Below, piece after piece: positions 28,284 to 38,035 of a stretch of 64,000 nucleotides of DNA. The first letter of the stretch is position 1. Each line of letters begins with the position of its first letter. The notes under the pieces were generated by a model, which ran no database searches, was not told where the DNA came from, and saw only the letters and a list, made by a program, of their open reading frames with translations. Origin of the DNA: Rhodobacter sp. (lineage in GTDB: Bacteria; Pseudomonadota; Alphaproteobacteria; Rhodobacterales; Rhodobacteraceae); NCBI GenBank assembly GCA_027490955.1, contig JAIXXB010000019.1:62001-126000 (forward strand). The letters are read 5' to 3'. A program made the translations under genes and the position numbers.

Positions 28284-29795
28284 ATGCTGGATTTGACCTA
28301 TACTGCGCCAAAACCCAAGGTGATTGCAGGGGTAAAGCAGGATTGGGAATTGGTGATTGGCATGGAGATTCATGCCCAAGTCGCAAGCCAAGCCAAGCTG
28401 TTTTCAGGCGCGTCCACGGGGGTGGGGGCCGAGCCTAATGCGCATGTATCCTTTGTGGATTCGGCCATGCCCGGCATGTTGCCTGTCATCAACGAGTTTT
28501 GCGTGGAACAGGCCGTGCGCACGGGTCTGGGGCTGAAGGCGCAGATCAACCTGATTTCGGCCTTTGATCGCAAGAATTATTTCTACCCCGATCTGCCGCA
28601 GGGCTATCAGATTTCTCAGCTTTACCATCCCATCGTGGGCGAGGGTGAGGTGCTGGTCGATATGGGCGGCGGTGTGGCGCGATTGGTGCGGATCGAACGT
28701 ATCCATCTGGAACAGGACGCGGGCAAATCTATCCATGATATGGACCCGACCATGTCTTTTGTCGATTTCAACCGCACGGGCGTGGCGCTGATGGAAATCG
28801 TCAGCCGCCCCGATATTCGCGGCCCAGAAGAGGCTGCGGCCTATGTCACCAAATTGCGGCAAATCCTGCGCTATCTTGGCACTTGCGATGGCAATATGCA
28901 AAACGGCAACCTGCGCGCCGATGTGAACGTATCGGTCTGCCCTGTCGGCCAATACGAAAAATATCAGGCAACGGGGGATTTCAGCCACCTTGGCACGCGC
29001 TGCGAGATTAAGAACATGAACTCGATGCGGTTCATCCAAATGGCGATCGACTATGAGGCGCGCCGCCAGATTGCGATTTTGGAGGAAGGCGGGACAGTTG
29101 TGCAAGAAACCCGCCTCTATGACCCTGACCGCAACGAAACGCGGTCGATGCGCAGCAAGGAAGAGGCGCATGATTACCGCTATTTTCCCGACCCCGATCT
29201 GTTGCCTTTGGAAATAGATCAGGCTTGGGTAGATGATATCGCAGGATCAATGCCCGAACTGCCCGATGCGAAAAAGGCCCGCTTTATGGGCGATTTTGGC
29301 CTGACGGATTATGACGCCAATGTGCTGACCGCTGATCTGGAACAGGCCCGCTTCTTTGAGGCTGTGGCCGCAGGGCGCGATGGCAAACTGGCCGCCAATT
29401 GGGTGATTAACGAATTGTTTGGGCGGCTGAACAAGGCAGGGCTGACGATTGACGCCAGCCCAATGTCTGCGGCGCAACTGGGCGGGCTGATCGACCTTTT
29501 GGGCAAGGGCGAGATCACCAGCAAAATGGCCAAAGACCTGTTTGAAATTCTGTGGACCGAAGGCGGCGATGCTGCCGAACAGGCCGCAAAGCATGGCATG
29601 AAGGCCGTGACCGACACGGGCGCCATCGAGGCCGCTTTGGATGCCCTGATCGCGGCCAACCCCGAACAGGTGGAAAAGGCCAAGCAAAACGCCAAGCTGG
29701 CGGGCTGGTTCACAGGGCAGGTTCTAAAGGCTACGGGCGGCACAGCCAACCCTGCCGTGGTGGGGCAGATGGTGGCGAAAAAGCTGGGGCTATGA
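28284..29795 (+). CDS. gatB: Asp-tRNA(Asn)/Glu-tRNA(Gln) amidotransferase subunit B
   Basis: The kinase/tRNA-binding subunit of GatCAB, which converts Glu-tRNA(Gln) and Asp-tRNA(Asn) to the amidated forms. It has 503 residues. [13 protein letters not shown] and [20 protein letters not shown] begin the cradle domain. [26 protein letters not shown] and the C-terminal YqeY-like tail ([21 protein letters not shown]) are family marks. GatA and GatC are not in the window. The stop overlaps the GST gene start by 4 bases (ATGA). Confidence 0.97.
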   Translation: MLDLTYTAPKPKVIAGVKQDWELVIGMEIHAQVASQAKLFSGASTGVGAEPNAHVSFVDSAMPGMLPVINEFCVEQAVRTGLGLKAQINLISAFDRKNYFYPDLPQGYQISQLYHPIVGEGEVLVDMGGGVARLVRIERIHLEQDAGKSIHDMDPTMSFVDFNRTGVALMEIVSRPDIRGPEEAAAYVTKLRQILRYLGTCDGNMQNGNLRADVNVSVCPVGQYEKYQATGDFSHLGTRCEIKNMNSMRFIQMAIDYEARRQIAILEEGGTVVQETRLYDPDRNETRSMRSKEEAHDYRYFPDPDLLPLEIDQAWVDDIAGSMPELPDAKKARFMGDFGLTDYDANVLTADLEQARFFEAVAAGRDGKLAANWVINELFGRLNKAGLTIDASPMSAAQLGGLIDLLGKGEITSKMAKDLFEILWTEGGDAAEQAAKHGMKAVTDTGAIEAALDALIAANPEQVEKAKQNAKLAGWFTGQVLKATGGTANPAVVGQMVAKKLGL

Positions 29796-30445
29796 AACCG
29801 ACGCTCTATTATTCGCGCAACCCAAACCCGCGCCTGTGCGTGGCAGTGGCGCGATACCTTGACGCACCCGTCACGTTGGAATGGGCCGCGCCCTTTGATC
29901 CTGCGCAATCGCCGCGCTTCCGTGCGCTAAACCCCAGCCTGCGCATCCCGATTTTGCTCGAGCAGGGCCGCGCGCCTTTGTGGGAGACAGACGCGATCAC
30001 CGCACGCCTGTGCCAGATGACGGGCAGTGATTTTTGGCGCATGGGCGCGGATATGCCCGATATGATCCGCTGGATTTCTTGGGGGCATAATTACTTTGTG
30101 CGCGCCTGCGATGTGGTAAGTTTCGAATATGGCACAAAGCAGCGCTATGGCATCGGCCCTGTTGACCCCGCTGCCGTGGCGCAGGGGCTGGCGGATTTTC
30201 GCGTCCATGCCGCACAGTTGGATGCGCATCTCGCCGCGCGGGATTTTCTGCTGGAGACTGGCCTGTCCTATGCCGATTTTCGCATGGCGACCTTTTTGCC
30301 CTTTAACGACGTGGCGGGCCTGCCAATCGCAGACTTTGCCCATATCGCCGCATGGGCCGCGCGGTTGGATGACATCTTGCCGTGGCGCGACCCCTTTGCG
30401 GGGCTGGATGCGCCAGCGCTGCCGCCTTTGCCCGCCCAAGCCTGA
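29792..30445 (+). CDS. Glutathione S-transferase family protein
   Basis: A 217-residue two-domain GST. The thioredoxin-like half begins [23 protein letters not shown], with Ser8/Asn10 near the expected thiolate-stabilising position. The cis-Pro region is RIPILLEQG, followed by LWETDAI (glutathione gamma-Glu contact). The C-terminal helical half includes [18 protein letters not shown]. Coupled to gatB by ATGA. The substrate is unknown. Confidence 0.85.
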   Translation: MKPTLYYSRNPNPRLCVAVARYLDAPVTLEWAAPFDPAQSPRFRALNPSLRIPILLEQGRAPLWETDAITARLCQMTGSDFWRMGADMPDMIRWISWGHNYFVRACDVVSFEYGTKQRYGIGPVDPAAVAQGLADFRVHAAQLDAHLAARDFLLETGLSYADFRMATFLPFNDVAGLPIADFAHIAAWAARLDDILPWRDPFAGLDAPALPPLPAQA

Positions 30446-30595
30446 CGCGCCCAAACCCGCCCGCCGCCCCGCGCATCCGCCCGCCCTGCATGACCGTTTC
30501 CATAGCGCAGACAATCCTGCGGCGGCGGTGTTTTTCTTTGAACATTTGCACCAGTCCGCTACAATTATGGTTAAGGGCTTAGGGGGGCTTGATGG

Positions 30596-31144
30596 ATGCT
30601 AAGCTTGAATTACGAATACCGCGTGATCCCTGCACCGCGCCGCGCCGAACGTGCGCGCGGTGTCAGCAGTGACGAGCGTTTTGCCCTGTCTTTGGAACGG
30701 GTGATGAATGAGATGGGCCGCGATGGCTGGGAATATGTCCGCGCCGATACGCTGCCCTTGGACGAACGTGCAGGTCTGACGGGGGGCACGAAAACCAGCT
30801 ATATGAATATGCTTGTGTTTCGCCGCGTCAGTGTGCGCGCCTCGCAGATGCTGGACACGGGCGAAGATCAAGACCTGTTGGAAGACGATCCGCAAATGGC
30901 GGTGATAGAATCGCTCGCGCCGCCAATCGCTGCGCGAGACTTGGCCGAGCCGCCCATGGCACTGCCCGATCAGGCCGCGCCAGATCAGGCGGCGCCCCCA
31001 CTGGCTGCGCAAGAGTCAGTGGAAACGCCGCGCCCCGCACCTATGGCCCCGCCAGCGCCTGCCGCTGCGCCAGCGCTAGGGCCTGCCGCTGCTGCCGCGC
31101 CGTCACTTTCGCCATCACCACCGCCCGTGGTGGCCGCGTCATAG
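30596..31144 (+). CDS. DUF4177-like protein with Ala/Pro-rich tail
   Basis: 182 residues. The first about 80 resemble DUF4177: YEYRVIPAPRRAERARGV, then LERVMNEMGRDGWEYVRAD and a final FRRVSV strand. The rest is low-complexity Ala/Pro/Gln with no fold. AGGGGGG lies 8 bases before ATG 30596; a second ATG at 30592 is out of frame. The last 6 bases overlap the convergent aminotransferase gene. The function is unknown. The 150 bases upstream hold no feature I can name. Confidence 0.75.
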   Translation: MLSLNYEYRVIPAPRRAERARGVSSDERFALSLERVMNEMGRDGWEYVRADTLPLDERAGLTGGTKTSYMNMLVFRRVSVRASQMLDTGEDQDLLEDDPQMAVIESLAPPIAARDLAEPPMALPDQAAPDQAAPPLAAQESVETPRPAPMAPPAPAAAPALGPAAAAAPSLSPSPPPVVAAS

Positions 31145-32254
31145 CACCAGCGCGCGCGGCAAAGCCTGCGCCAGCAGGTCTAAATCTGCCTGCGTGCCAT
31201 GGCTGATGCGCAAACAGCGGTCTTGTGGGGCTGCGCTGGGCATGCGCAGGAAAATCCCTGCTTGGGCCAAATTGGCCAGCACGCGGCGGGTGTAATCGCC
31301 ATCTCGCCCCAGATCGAGGCAAGTGAAATTTGTGGCCGAGGGCAGCGCGCGCAGGCCATTGTCTGCCGCAATTTGGCCGATGCGCGCCCGCGCGGCGATG
31401 CTTCCTGCCAAAACACGCGCCAAATGCGGCTGATCGCCAAGGGCGGCAAGCCCACCCGCCTGCACAATCCGCCCCAGCCCGAAATGATTGCGCACGCGGT
31501 CAAAGGCGCGGGCCAAATCAGGCGCGCATATCCCATAGCCAAGGCGCAGCCCCGCCAGCCCGTAAGCTTTTGAAAAGCTGCGAAAGCGGATCAGGCGCGG
31601 ATCATCGGCGCTGATGTCGGGCGCTGTGCCTGCGGGGGCAAATTCGATATAGGCTTCGTCCAAAACCAGCAGGCATTGCGGCGGCAGCGCGTCCAGCATC
31701 GCGCGGATAGTATCGGCGCTGTGGTGGCTGCCCATCGGGTTGTCGGGATTGGCGATATAAACCAGCTTTGCACCCACCCGATGCGCCAAATCCACCAGTG
31801 CCTGCGGATCACTGGCATCGCCCGCATAGGGTGCCAGATGTAAAATGCCGCCAAATCCTGTGACATGATAGCTAAAGGTGGGATATGTTCCGCGCGAGGT
31901 GACAACGATATCCCCCGCCGCCACGCAGAGCCGCACGATCAGGCCCAGCAGGCCATCAACCCCTTCGCCCAGCACGATATGGGCAGGGCTGCAGCCGCAG
32001 CGCGCGGCAAGGGCGGCCTTGAGGTCATGGTTTTCAGGATCGCCATACATCCACACCTCGCCCGCCGCCTGCGTCATGGCGCGCAGGGCAAGGGGCGATG
32101 GGCCAAAACGCTGCTCATTCGCGCCAAGGCGCGCGGCAAAGGGGCGGCCCATTTGGCGTTCAATCGTCTCTGGCCCGATGAAGGGCGGCGATGCAGGCAG
32201 GGCGGCTGCCAAATCCGTCAGGGGCCATTGGGCAGGGGGGGTGGTTTTGCGCAT
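31139..32254 (-). CDS. HisC-like PLP-dependent aminotransferase
   Basis: A 371-residue fold-type I aminotransferase related to histidinol-phosphate aminotransferase. It has YIANPDNPMGS (Asn172 region), LVLDEAYIEF (Asp199, pyridine nitrogen) and SFSKAYGLAGLRLGYG with Lys229 as the Schiff base. True HisC proteins usually have NPNNPTG; the variant here suggests a paralogue whose substrate could be another aromatic or phosphorylated amino acid. The start at 32254 (MRKTTPPAQWPL) is chosen because the upstream codons overlap the TetR gene. Not linked to the his operon at 49-53 kb. Confidence 0.85.
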   Translation of the reverse strand: MRKTTPPAQWPLTDLAAALPASPPFIGPETIERQMGRPFAARLGANEQRFGPSPLALRAMTQAAGEVWMYGDPENHDLKAALAARCGCSPAHIVLGEGVDGLLGLIVRLCVAAGDIVVTSRGTYPTFSYHVTGFGGILHLAPYAGDASDPQALVDLAHRVGAKLVYIANPDNPMGSHHSADTIRAMLDALPPQCLLVLDEAYIEFAPAGTAPDISADDPRLIRFRSFSKAYGLAGLRLGYGICAPDLARAFDRVRNHFGLGRIVQAGGLAALGDQPHLARVLAGSIAARARIGQIAADNGLRALPSATNFTCLDLGRDGDYTRRVLANLAQAGIFLRMPSAAPQDRCLRISHGTQADLDLLAQALPRALVL

Positions 32255-32303
32255 GGGGCATTCTTGCCCAGAATGGCCCACTTTGCCAAGGCATCGCATC
32301 GTT

Positions 32304-32900
32304 TTAGGCTGCGTCAGGGCCGAAATGCGCTGCCGCGTGCAGCATATGGCGCAGTTGCGCGGCGTTTTGCGGCGAAAAGCCAGCCCCCGTTTGGGATTGG
32401 GCGTTTTGGGTGATACAGCAGCCAATGATCACGGCCCAAAACAAATCTGCCCGCGCCGCGCTGCCCAAAATGGCCGTCAGCGGCGCATGGATATGGGCGC
32501 GCTGCTGGGCCATCACTTTTGCGCCGATGTCGGGGTCATGCCCGTTCATCGCCACCAAATCCACCACCGAAGGTGCAATCTCTTGCCCCGTATCCACGGC
32601 ATCGCGCGCGAACAGATCAATCACAAAATCGATCAGCCCATCGCGGCCAAAACGCTGCATCGTGCTGGGGTCTGGAATAACATCAAACGCGCCGTGCAAA
32701 GTCTGTTCAAACAGGCCTTCTTTGCTGCCAAAATAGCGCCCGATCAGCGCCACATCCACGCCTGCGCCCCGCGCAATATCGCGCAACGACACATTCGAAT
32801 AGCCGCGCGCCCAGAACAAGGCCTTGGCCACGGATTTCAGCCGCGCCTGCGTATTGGGCGCGGCTGTGTCCAGCAGGGGCGGGCTGTCATGCGAGGTCAT
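32304..32900 (-). CDS. TetR-family repressor
   Basis: 198 residues. The N-terminal HTH (about 20-66) reads LFWARGYSNVSLRDIARG followed by AGVDVALIGRYFGSKEGLF, the canonical TetR form. The C-terminal ligand domain is variable. The ATG at 32900 is preferred; a TTG at 32948 would place the start inside the operator. It is divergent from an SDR gene across two palindromes and probably represses both genes. Confidence 0.93.
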   Translation of the reverse strand: MTSHDSPPLLDTAAPNTQARLKSVAKALFWARGYSNVSLRDIARGAGVDVALIGRYFGSKEGLFEQTLHGAFDVIPDPSTMQRFGRDGLIDFVIDLFARDAVDTGQEIAPSVVDLVAMNGHDPDIGAKVMAQQRAHIHAPLTAILGSAARADLFWAVIIGCCITQNAQSQTGAGFSPQNAAQLRHMLHAAAHFGPDAA

Positions 32901-32928
32901 GGCGCGATGATCCCTGTTGCGCTGCGCC

Positions 32929-32990
32929 TTGTCAACAGGTGTTGACAATGCAGCAATGCCCGCGTTATAGCGGGGTCAACACCTGTTGAC
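32929..32990 (+). promoter_or_regulatory. Twin TetR operators and SDR promoter
   Basis: Operator 1 is TTGTCAACA-GG-TGTTGACAA (32929-32948, 9-bp perfect arms). Operator 2 is GTCAACA-CC-TGTTGAC (32975-32990, 7-bp perfect arms). Their centres are 44 bases apart. For the plus-strand gene, TTGACA (32942-32947) and TATAGC (32966-32971) make a promoter with an 18-base spacer. Operator 1 covers the -35 box and operator 2 the likely transcription start, a layout expected for tight repression. Confidence 0.85.
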
Positions 32991-33069
32991 TATGCCCCAA
33001 CCCGCGCGCCGCAGGCCCCGTGCCGCCCAGTCGCATCTGGCCAGCCGCGCGCCAATTTCGAGGAAGATC

Positions 33070-33858
33070 ATGGCACAAAGCACCGCAGAATTGGCCCTTA
33101 TCACAGGGGCATCATCGGGCATTGGGCGCGAGTTTGCGCGCCTTCATGCAGCGCGCGGCGGCGATGTGATCTTGACGGCGCGGCGCGGCGATGCGCTGGC
33201 CGCGCTGAAGGACGAGTTGCAGGCCAGCTATGGCATCACCGCCCATGTCATCGCCTTGGATTTGGGCGCGCCAAATGGGGCACAGGCCCTGATTGCTGCG
33301 GTGCAAAAGCTGGGCCTTGCCCCGCGCATCGTGATCAACAATGCAGGTTTTGGCGGGGCGGGCGCGCATATTGACCGCGATATCGCCGCCGAACGCGCGA
33401 TGATAGATTTGAACGTCATCGCCCTTGTCACGCTGACCCATCACTTTGCCCGCCAAATGGCCACAACGGGCGGCGGGCGCATTTTGAATGTGGGATCAAC
33501 GGCGGGCTTTTTGAATGGGCCGCATCAGGCCGTGTATTTTGCGACCAAAAACTTTGTCAATTCCTATAGCCAAGCCTTGGATATTGAACTGCGCGGCAAA
33601 GGTGTCAGCGTCACGCTTTTGGCCCCAGGCTATGTGGAAACCGAATTTGCCCAAGTGGCCGATTTGACCCAAACCAAAATGGTCAAGGCAGGCGGGGCCA
33701 CGGCCCGTGCAACGGCGCAGGCGGGGTATGATGCCATGATGGCAGGCCGCGCGGTCAAGATTTCAGATGCCAAACTGGCCTTTATGATCAATTGGATCTT
33801 TCCCCTCTTGCCGCGCCGCATGCTGGCGAAAATGGTGGGCCAAACGCAACTGCCGTAA
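33070..33858 (+). CDS. Short-chain dehydrogenase/reductase
   Basis: A 262-residue classical SDR. NADP(H) loop TGASSGIG (12-19), NNAG (90-93), and catalytic Asn115, Ser143, Tyr156 and Lys160 (YFATK). The Arg residues after strand 2 (TARRGD) favour NADPH. AGGAAG precedes ATG 33070; an upstream in-frame ATG is unsupported. The C-terminal FMINWIFPLLPRRMLAKMVG helix could touch the membrane. It is controlled by the divergent TetR, so it is probably induced by a toxic or lipophilic substrate. Confidence 0.92.
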   Translation: MAQSTAELALITGASSGIGREFARLHAARGGDVILTARRGDALAALKDELQASYGITAHVIALDLGAPNGAQALIAAVQKLGLAPRIVINNAGFGGAGAHIDRDIAAERAMIDLNVIALVTLTHHFARQMATTGGGRILNVGSTAGFLNGPHQAVYFATKNFVNSYSQALDIELRGKGVSVTLLAPGYVETEFAQVADLTQTKMVKAGGATARATAQAGYDAMMAGRAVKISDAKLAFMINWIFPLLPRRMLAKMVGQTQLP

Positions 33859-33959
33859 AACATCTGGCCCTGTCGCAAATTCTGGTCTATCTTGCGCGCA
33901 GACCTTGGGCCAACCAAGGCAGCAGAGCAGGCAACACAGCAGATACAGGCGGATATCCC

Positions 33960-35123
33960 ATGACAGAAATGGTTTATGGCGCATTGCCAAGGCCCGCAGG
34001 CGAGCCGATTTTGCCGCGTTGGTGGCGCTCGGTGGACAAAGTCTCGCTCATGGCGGTTTTTGCGCTGTTTGGCATTGGGATTTTGCTGGGCTTTGCCGCA
34101 TCGGTGCCACTGGCTGAACGCAATAGCCAACCCCCCTACACCTATGTCACGCGCCAAGTGTTTCTGGGCGGCGTGGGTATGGTGGTGATGCTGGCCCTGT
34201 CCATGGTCAGCCCTGCCGCTGTGCGGCGGCTTGGGGTTTTGGGATTTGCCGTGTCTTTTGTGGCGCTGATGATGCTGCCTTTTGTGGGCACAGATTTGGG
34301 AAAAGGCGCTGTGCGCTGGATCAGTTTTGGCTTTACCACTGTGCAGCCATCTGAATTTTTAAAGCCTGGTTTCATCATTTTGGCAGGCTGGCTGATTGCC
34401 GCAAGCCAAGATTTGAACGGCCCCTCGGGCAAGCTGGCCTCGCTGGCCGTGGCGGGTGTTGTTGCCACTTTGTTGGCCTTTCAGCCCGATTTTGGCCAAG
34501 CCGCGCTGATCTTATTTGGCTGGGGCGTGATTTATTTCGTTGCTGGCGCGCCGATGCGCTTGATCATCGTGATTGTCGCCCTTGTGGGGGTGGCAGGGGT
34601 GACGGCCTATAACAGTTCAGATCACTTCTCGAGCCGCATCAACGGATATCTTAAGGAAGATGTCGATCCGCGCAGCCAAATTGGCTATGCGGCCAATGCC
34701 ATCCAAGAGGGCGGCTTTTTTGGCGTTGGTATTGGCGAGGGGCAGGTGAAATGGACCCTGCCTGATGCCCATACAGATTTCATCATTGCTGTCGCCGCCG
34801 AGGAATATGGCCTGATGTTGGTGCTGGTGATTATCGCGCTGTATACAACGATTTTGCTGCGCGCCTTTTGGCGGCTTGCGGGCGAGCGCGACCCATTTGC
34901 GCGCTATGCGGGCATTGGGCTGGCTGCGATATTGGGGGTGCAGGCCATGGTGAATATGGGGGTGGCGGTGCGGCTTTTGCCCGCAAAGGGCATGACGTTG
35001 CCCTTTATCAGCTATGGCGGATCATCGGTGCTTGCAGCGTCGATCACAGTTGGAATGTTACTTGCACTTACCCGCCAAAGGCCCCAAGGACAGATTTCCG
35101 ATATCTTTAAACGGGGGCGCTAG
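33960..35123 (+). CDS. ftsW: Peptidoglycan glycosyltransferase FtsW
   Basis: The SEDS-family septal peptidoglycan polymerase of the divisome. It has 387 residues with about ten membrane segments. Family marks are [21 protein letters not shown], the [16 protein letters not shown] loop with the essential Asp, and PFISYGGSS near the C-terminus. It is the first dcw gene in the window; murD, mraY and others are not upstream, so the cluster is split here. The stop overlaps the murG GTG by one base. Confidence 0.96.
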   Translation: MTEMVYGALPRPAGEPILPRWWRSVDKVSLMAVFALFGIGILLGFAASVPLAERNSQPPYTYVTRQVFLGGVGMVVMLALSMVSPAAVRRLGVLGFAVSFVALMMLPFVGTDLGKGAVRWISFGFTTVQPSEFLKPGFIILAGWLIAASQDLNGPSGKLASLAVAGVVATLLAFQPDFGQAALILFGWGVIYFVAGAPMRLIIVIVALVGVAGVTAYNSSDHFSSRINGYLKEDVDPRSQIGYAANAIQEGGFFGVGIGEGQVKWTLPDAHTDFIIAVAAEEYGLMLVLVIIALYTTILLRAFWRLAGERDPFARYAGIGLAAILGVQAMVNMGVAVRLLPAKGMTLPFISYGGSSVLAASITVGMLLALTRQRPQGQISDIFKRGR

Positions 35124-36217
35124 TGCCTAATCCTAAAGTTTTGGTTATCGCCGCGGGTGGCACGGGCGGGCATATGTTTCCGGCCCAAGCCCTTGCCGAA
35201 GAAATGATCACGCGCGGCTGGAAGGTGATCTTGTCAACCGATCCGCGCGGCGCGCGCTATACGGGGGGATTTCCCGCAGCGGTGCAGGTGGTGCAAATGG
35301 CCTCGTCAACCTTTGCACGCGGCGGTATTGCCGCCAAGGCGCTGGTGCCTTTGCGGATTATGGGCGGGGTCTTGGCGGCGGTATTTGCCATGATCCGCCA
35401 GCGCCCTGCGCTGGTTGTGGGCTTTGGCGGATACCCGTCGATCCCAGCCCTAACGGCGGCATGGATCTTGCGCATCCCGCGCGCCATTCACGAACAAAAC
35501 GGGGTTTTGGGGCAGGTGAACCGCCTGTTTGCGCGCCGCGTGCAGGCGCTGGCCTGCGGCACATGGCCCACCGAAATGCCCCAAGGTGTGACAGGGCTGC
35601 ATATTGGCAACCCTGTGCGCGCGGCGGTGTTGGAACGCGCGGGCGCGGATTACATCCCGCCCGGCGATTACCCGATGAGCCTTTTGGCCATTGGCGGCAG
35701 TCAGGCTGCCCGTGTGATCTCGGATGTGCTGCCTGCCGCTTTGGCCAGCCTGCCGCCTGCCCTGCGCGCCCATATCCGCATCGCCCACCAAGCGCGGCCC
35801 GAAGATATGGCCCGCGTCAGCGCAGCCTATGAACAGGCGGGCATCCGCGCCGAGGTGGCGCCCTTTTTCACCGATATCCCGCGCCGCATGTCCGAGGCGC
35901 AGTTGATCATCTCGCGCGCGGGGGCATCCAGTATTGCTGATATCTCGGTCATTGGCCGCCCTGCGATCTTGATCCCCTTTGCTGCCGCCACGGCCGATCA
36001 TCAAACCGCCAATGCCCAAGGATTGCTGGCAGCAGGGGGCGCGGTGGTGCTGGCAGAAACCCAAGCAAGCCCGCAAAGCCTGTCTGGCGAAATTGCCCGC
36101 ATCCTGTCCGACCCGCGGGCGGCGCGCAGTATGGCCGCTGCCAGCCTTGCTGCCGCCCGCCCTGATGCGGCGCGCGATCTGGCCGATTTGGCCGAAAACC
36201 TAGCCCAGAGAGCCTGA
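35123..36217 (+). CDS. murG: UDP-GlcNAc:lipid-linked MurNAc-pentapeptide transferase MurG
   Basis: Adds GlcNAc to lipid I to make lipid II at the inner membrane face. It has 364 residues and a GT-B fold. The N-terminal [12 protein letters not shown] loop, [10 protein letters not shown] and [12 protein letters not shown] bind lipid I. The C-terminal [11 protein letters not shown] and the [16 protein letters not shown] region bind UDP-GlcNAc. Starts at GTG 35123, overlapping the ftsW stop by one base. Confidence 0.97.
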   Translation: MPNPKVLVIAAGGTGGHMFPAQALAEEMITRGWKVILSTDPRGARYTGGFPAAVQVVQMASSTFARGGIAAKALVPLRIMGGVLAAVFAMIRQRPALVVGFGGYPSIPALTAAWILRIPRAIHEQNGVLGQVNRLFARRVQALACGTWPTEMPQGVTGLHIGNPVRAAVLERAGADYIPPGDYPMSLLAIGGSQAARVISDVLPAALASLPPALRAHIRIAHQARPEDMARVSAAYEQAGIRAEVAPFFTDIPRRMSEAQLIISRAGASSIADISVIGRPAILIPFAAATADHQTANAQGLLAAGGAVVLAETQASPQSLSGEIARILSDPRAARSMAAASLAAARPDAARDLADLAENLAQRA

Positions 36218-36218
36218 A

Positions 36219-37619
36219 ATGAACCCCACCAAACTGCCGCTTGAACTTGGCCCGATTCATTTCATCGGCATGGGGGGCATTGGCATGTCGGGCATTGCCG
36301 AGGTGCTGCTGAACCTTGGCTATACAGTGCAGGGATCGGATGCAAAGGCCAGCAAGATCACCGATCGTCTGGTGTCTTTGGGGGCCAAGTTTTTCGAAGG
36401 CCAAGCGGCGCAGAATGTGGGCAGCGCGGCCGTGGTGGTGATGTCTTCGGCGATTAAGGCGGGCAATCCAGAGCTGGAAGAGGCGCGGCGGCGCAAACTG
36501 CCCGTGGTGCGCCGCGCCGAAATGTTGGCGGAACTCATGCGCCTGCGCAGCAATATCGCCATTGCAGGCACGCATGGCAAAACCACGACCACAACTATGG
36601 TGGCCACGCTGTTGGATAAGGGCGGGTTTGACCCTACGGTGATCAACGGCGGGGTGATCCACGCCTATGGCAGCAACGCGCGGGCGGGTGCGGGCGAATG
36701 GATGGTGGTTGAGGCGGACGAAAGCGACGGATCGTTCAACCGCCTGCCTGCGACCATCGCCATCATCACCAATATCGACCCCGAACATATGGAACATTGG
36801 GGCACGTTTGATGCGCTGCGGAAGGGGTTTTATGACTTTGCCAGCAATATTCCCTTTTATGGGCTGGCGGTATGCTGCACCGATCATGCCGAAGTGCAGG
36901 CGCTGGTGGGCCGCCTGACCGACCGCCGCGTTGTCACCTTTGGCTTTAACGCGCAGGCCGATGTGCGGGCGATAAACCTGATCTATCGCGCAGGCGTGGC
37001 GCATTTCGATGTGGCATTGCAGGCCGAGGGGACGGTGATCACGGGCTGCACCTTGCCGATGCCGGGCGATCACAATGTCTCGAACGCGCTGTCGGCCGTG
37101 GCGGTCGCGCGTCACTTGGGCATGGGCGTGGATGCCATCCGCGCCGCATTGGCCAGTTTTGGCGGCGTGAACCGCCGCTTTACCCGCGTAGGGGTGGTGG
37201 GGGGCGTGACCATTATCGACGATTACGGCCACCATCCTGTTGAAATCGCAGCGGTTTTGCGCGCAGCGCGGCAGGCGCTGGCAGGCACGCAGGGCCGTGT
37301 GATTGCCGTGCATCAACCCCACCGCTACACCCGCCTACACGCGCTGTTCGAAGACTTCTGCACCTGCTTTAACGAGGCCGACAGCGTCGCCATTGCCGAT
37401 ATTTACGCTGCGGGCGAAGACCCGATTGCAGGGGCAGGGCAGGATGATCTGGTCGCAGGGCTGATCGCCCATGGGCATAGGGATGCCAGCGCCTTGGCTG
37501 GCGAGGGCGATCTGGTGCGCCTCTTCCGCGAGAAGACGCGGGCAGGGGATATGTTCGTCTGCCTTGGCGCGGGCAGCATTTCGGCATGGGTCAATGGCTT
37601 GCCCGCCAAGTTAGGCTAG
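36219..37619 (+). CDS. murC: UDP-N-acetylmuramate:L-alanine ligase
   Basis: Adds L-Ala to UDP-MurNAc, the first peptide-stem step. It has 466 residues. [11 protein letters not shown] binds the UDP part; the P-loop GTHGKTT is at 117-123; DEYG-like IIDDYGHHP lies in the C-domain. It starts one base after the murG stop. In most relatives murB follows at once; here 1957 bases separate the two genes and include a pair of repeat elements and an extra gene. Confidence 0.97.
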   Translation: MNPTKLPLELGPIHFIGMGGIGMSGIAEVLLNLGYTVQGSDAKASKITDRLVSLGAKFFEGQAAQNVGSAAVVVMSSAIKAGNPELEEARRRKLPVVRRAEMLAELMRLRSNIAIAGTHGKTTTTTMVATLLDKGGFDPTVINGGVIHAYGSNARAGAGEWMVVEADESDGSFNRLPATIAIITNIDPEHMEHWGTFDALRKGFYDFASNIPFYGLAVCCTDHAEVQALVGRLTDRRVVTFGFNAQADVRAINLIYRAGVAHFDVALQAEGTVITGCTLPMPGDHNVSNALSAVAVARHLGMGVDAIRAALASFGGVNRRFTRVGVVGGVTIIDDYGHHPVEIAAVLRAARQALAGTQGRVIAVHQPHRYTRLHALFEDFCTCFNEADSVAIADIYAAGEDPIAGAGQDDLVAGLIAHGHRDASALAGEGDLVRLFREKTRAGDMFVCLGAGSISAWVNGLPAKLG

Positions 37620-37744
37620 GCGGGCGCGCGCAGACCGCCGCACCCTTATCTTGCGGGATTTTCGGCGTATGGTTTGCGTCTGTTATCCGTATGTTTTGCG
37701 TATGGCATCCGTCCCGACATTTATGTGGCGGCTGAATGCTGGCC

Positions 37745-37972
37745 CATGTGTCCCACTTGGCACGGAAGCAAGGCGCGCAGCGCCGCCGTGTTTGCCATTG
37801 GTTTCGCCATTGGTTCAAGAAACCAATGGCATGGCCCGAACCGCCCCCACGGGGCGGGCGCACTCTGCCGACAGTGCCTAGAACTGGCCAAGGGAGACCT
37901 GCACCATAAAGGGCCTAGAACTTGCGCAAGCGCTCCCACCCCTCGGTTCGGGCGCGGCACTCAAGTTGCTCG
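37745..37972 (+). repeat. Structured repeat element, left copy (R1), between murC and the accessory gene
   Basis: Homologous to 39339-39524 in the same orientation. Shared parts: a hairpin at 37761-37790 (CACGG..CCGTG outside, GGCGC-GCA-GCGCC inside), a G/C hairpin CCGCCCC-CAC-GGGGCGG (37841-37857), the invariant GTGCCTAGAACTGGC (37874-37888) and CCTGCACCATAAAGGG (37898-37913), and a tail GGCGCGG..GCTCG. It carries an extra hairpin at 37794-37830. The 125 bases before it (37620-37744) contain two imperfect TTTGCGT..ATCCGT repeats and no gene. Confidence 0.85.
37794..37830 (+). repeat. 12-bp inverted repeat inside R1
   Basis: GCCATTGGTTTC (37794-37805) is exactly complementary to GAAACCAATGGC (37819-37830). 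The loop itself begins with GCCATTGGTT, so the left arm is also a direct repeat. The right copy R2 has no counterpart. Confidence 0.85.
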
Positions 37973-38035
37973 TAAGGCCACCCCCGCTAGACAACCCAAA
38001 TCCCCCCCGCCATACTCGCCCTAAAGGGGTGGGGC

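Noticed and set aside
32901-32948. TetR starting at TTG 32948
   Set aside because: That start lies within operator 1; ATG 32900 gives the usual TetR N-terminus.
37721-37960. Short coding frames across R1 and R2 (for example 37721-37960 and 39205-39585, minus strand)
   Set aside because: The translations resemble each other only because the DNA repeats do; the stems change by compensation rather than by codon-neutral change, so these are not genes.
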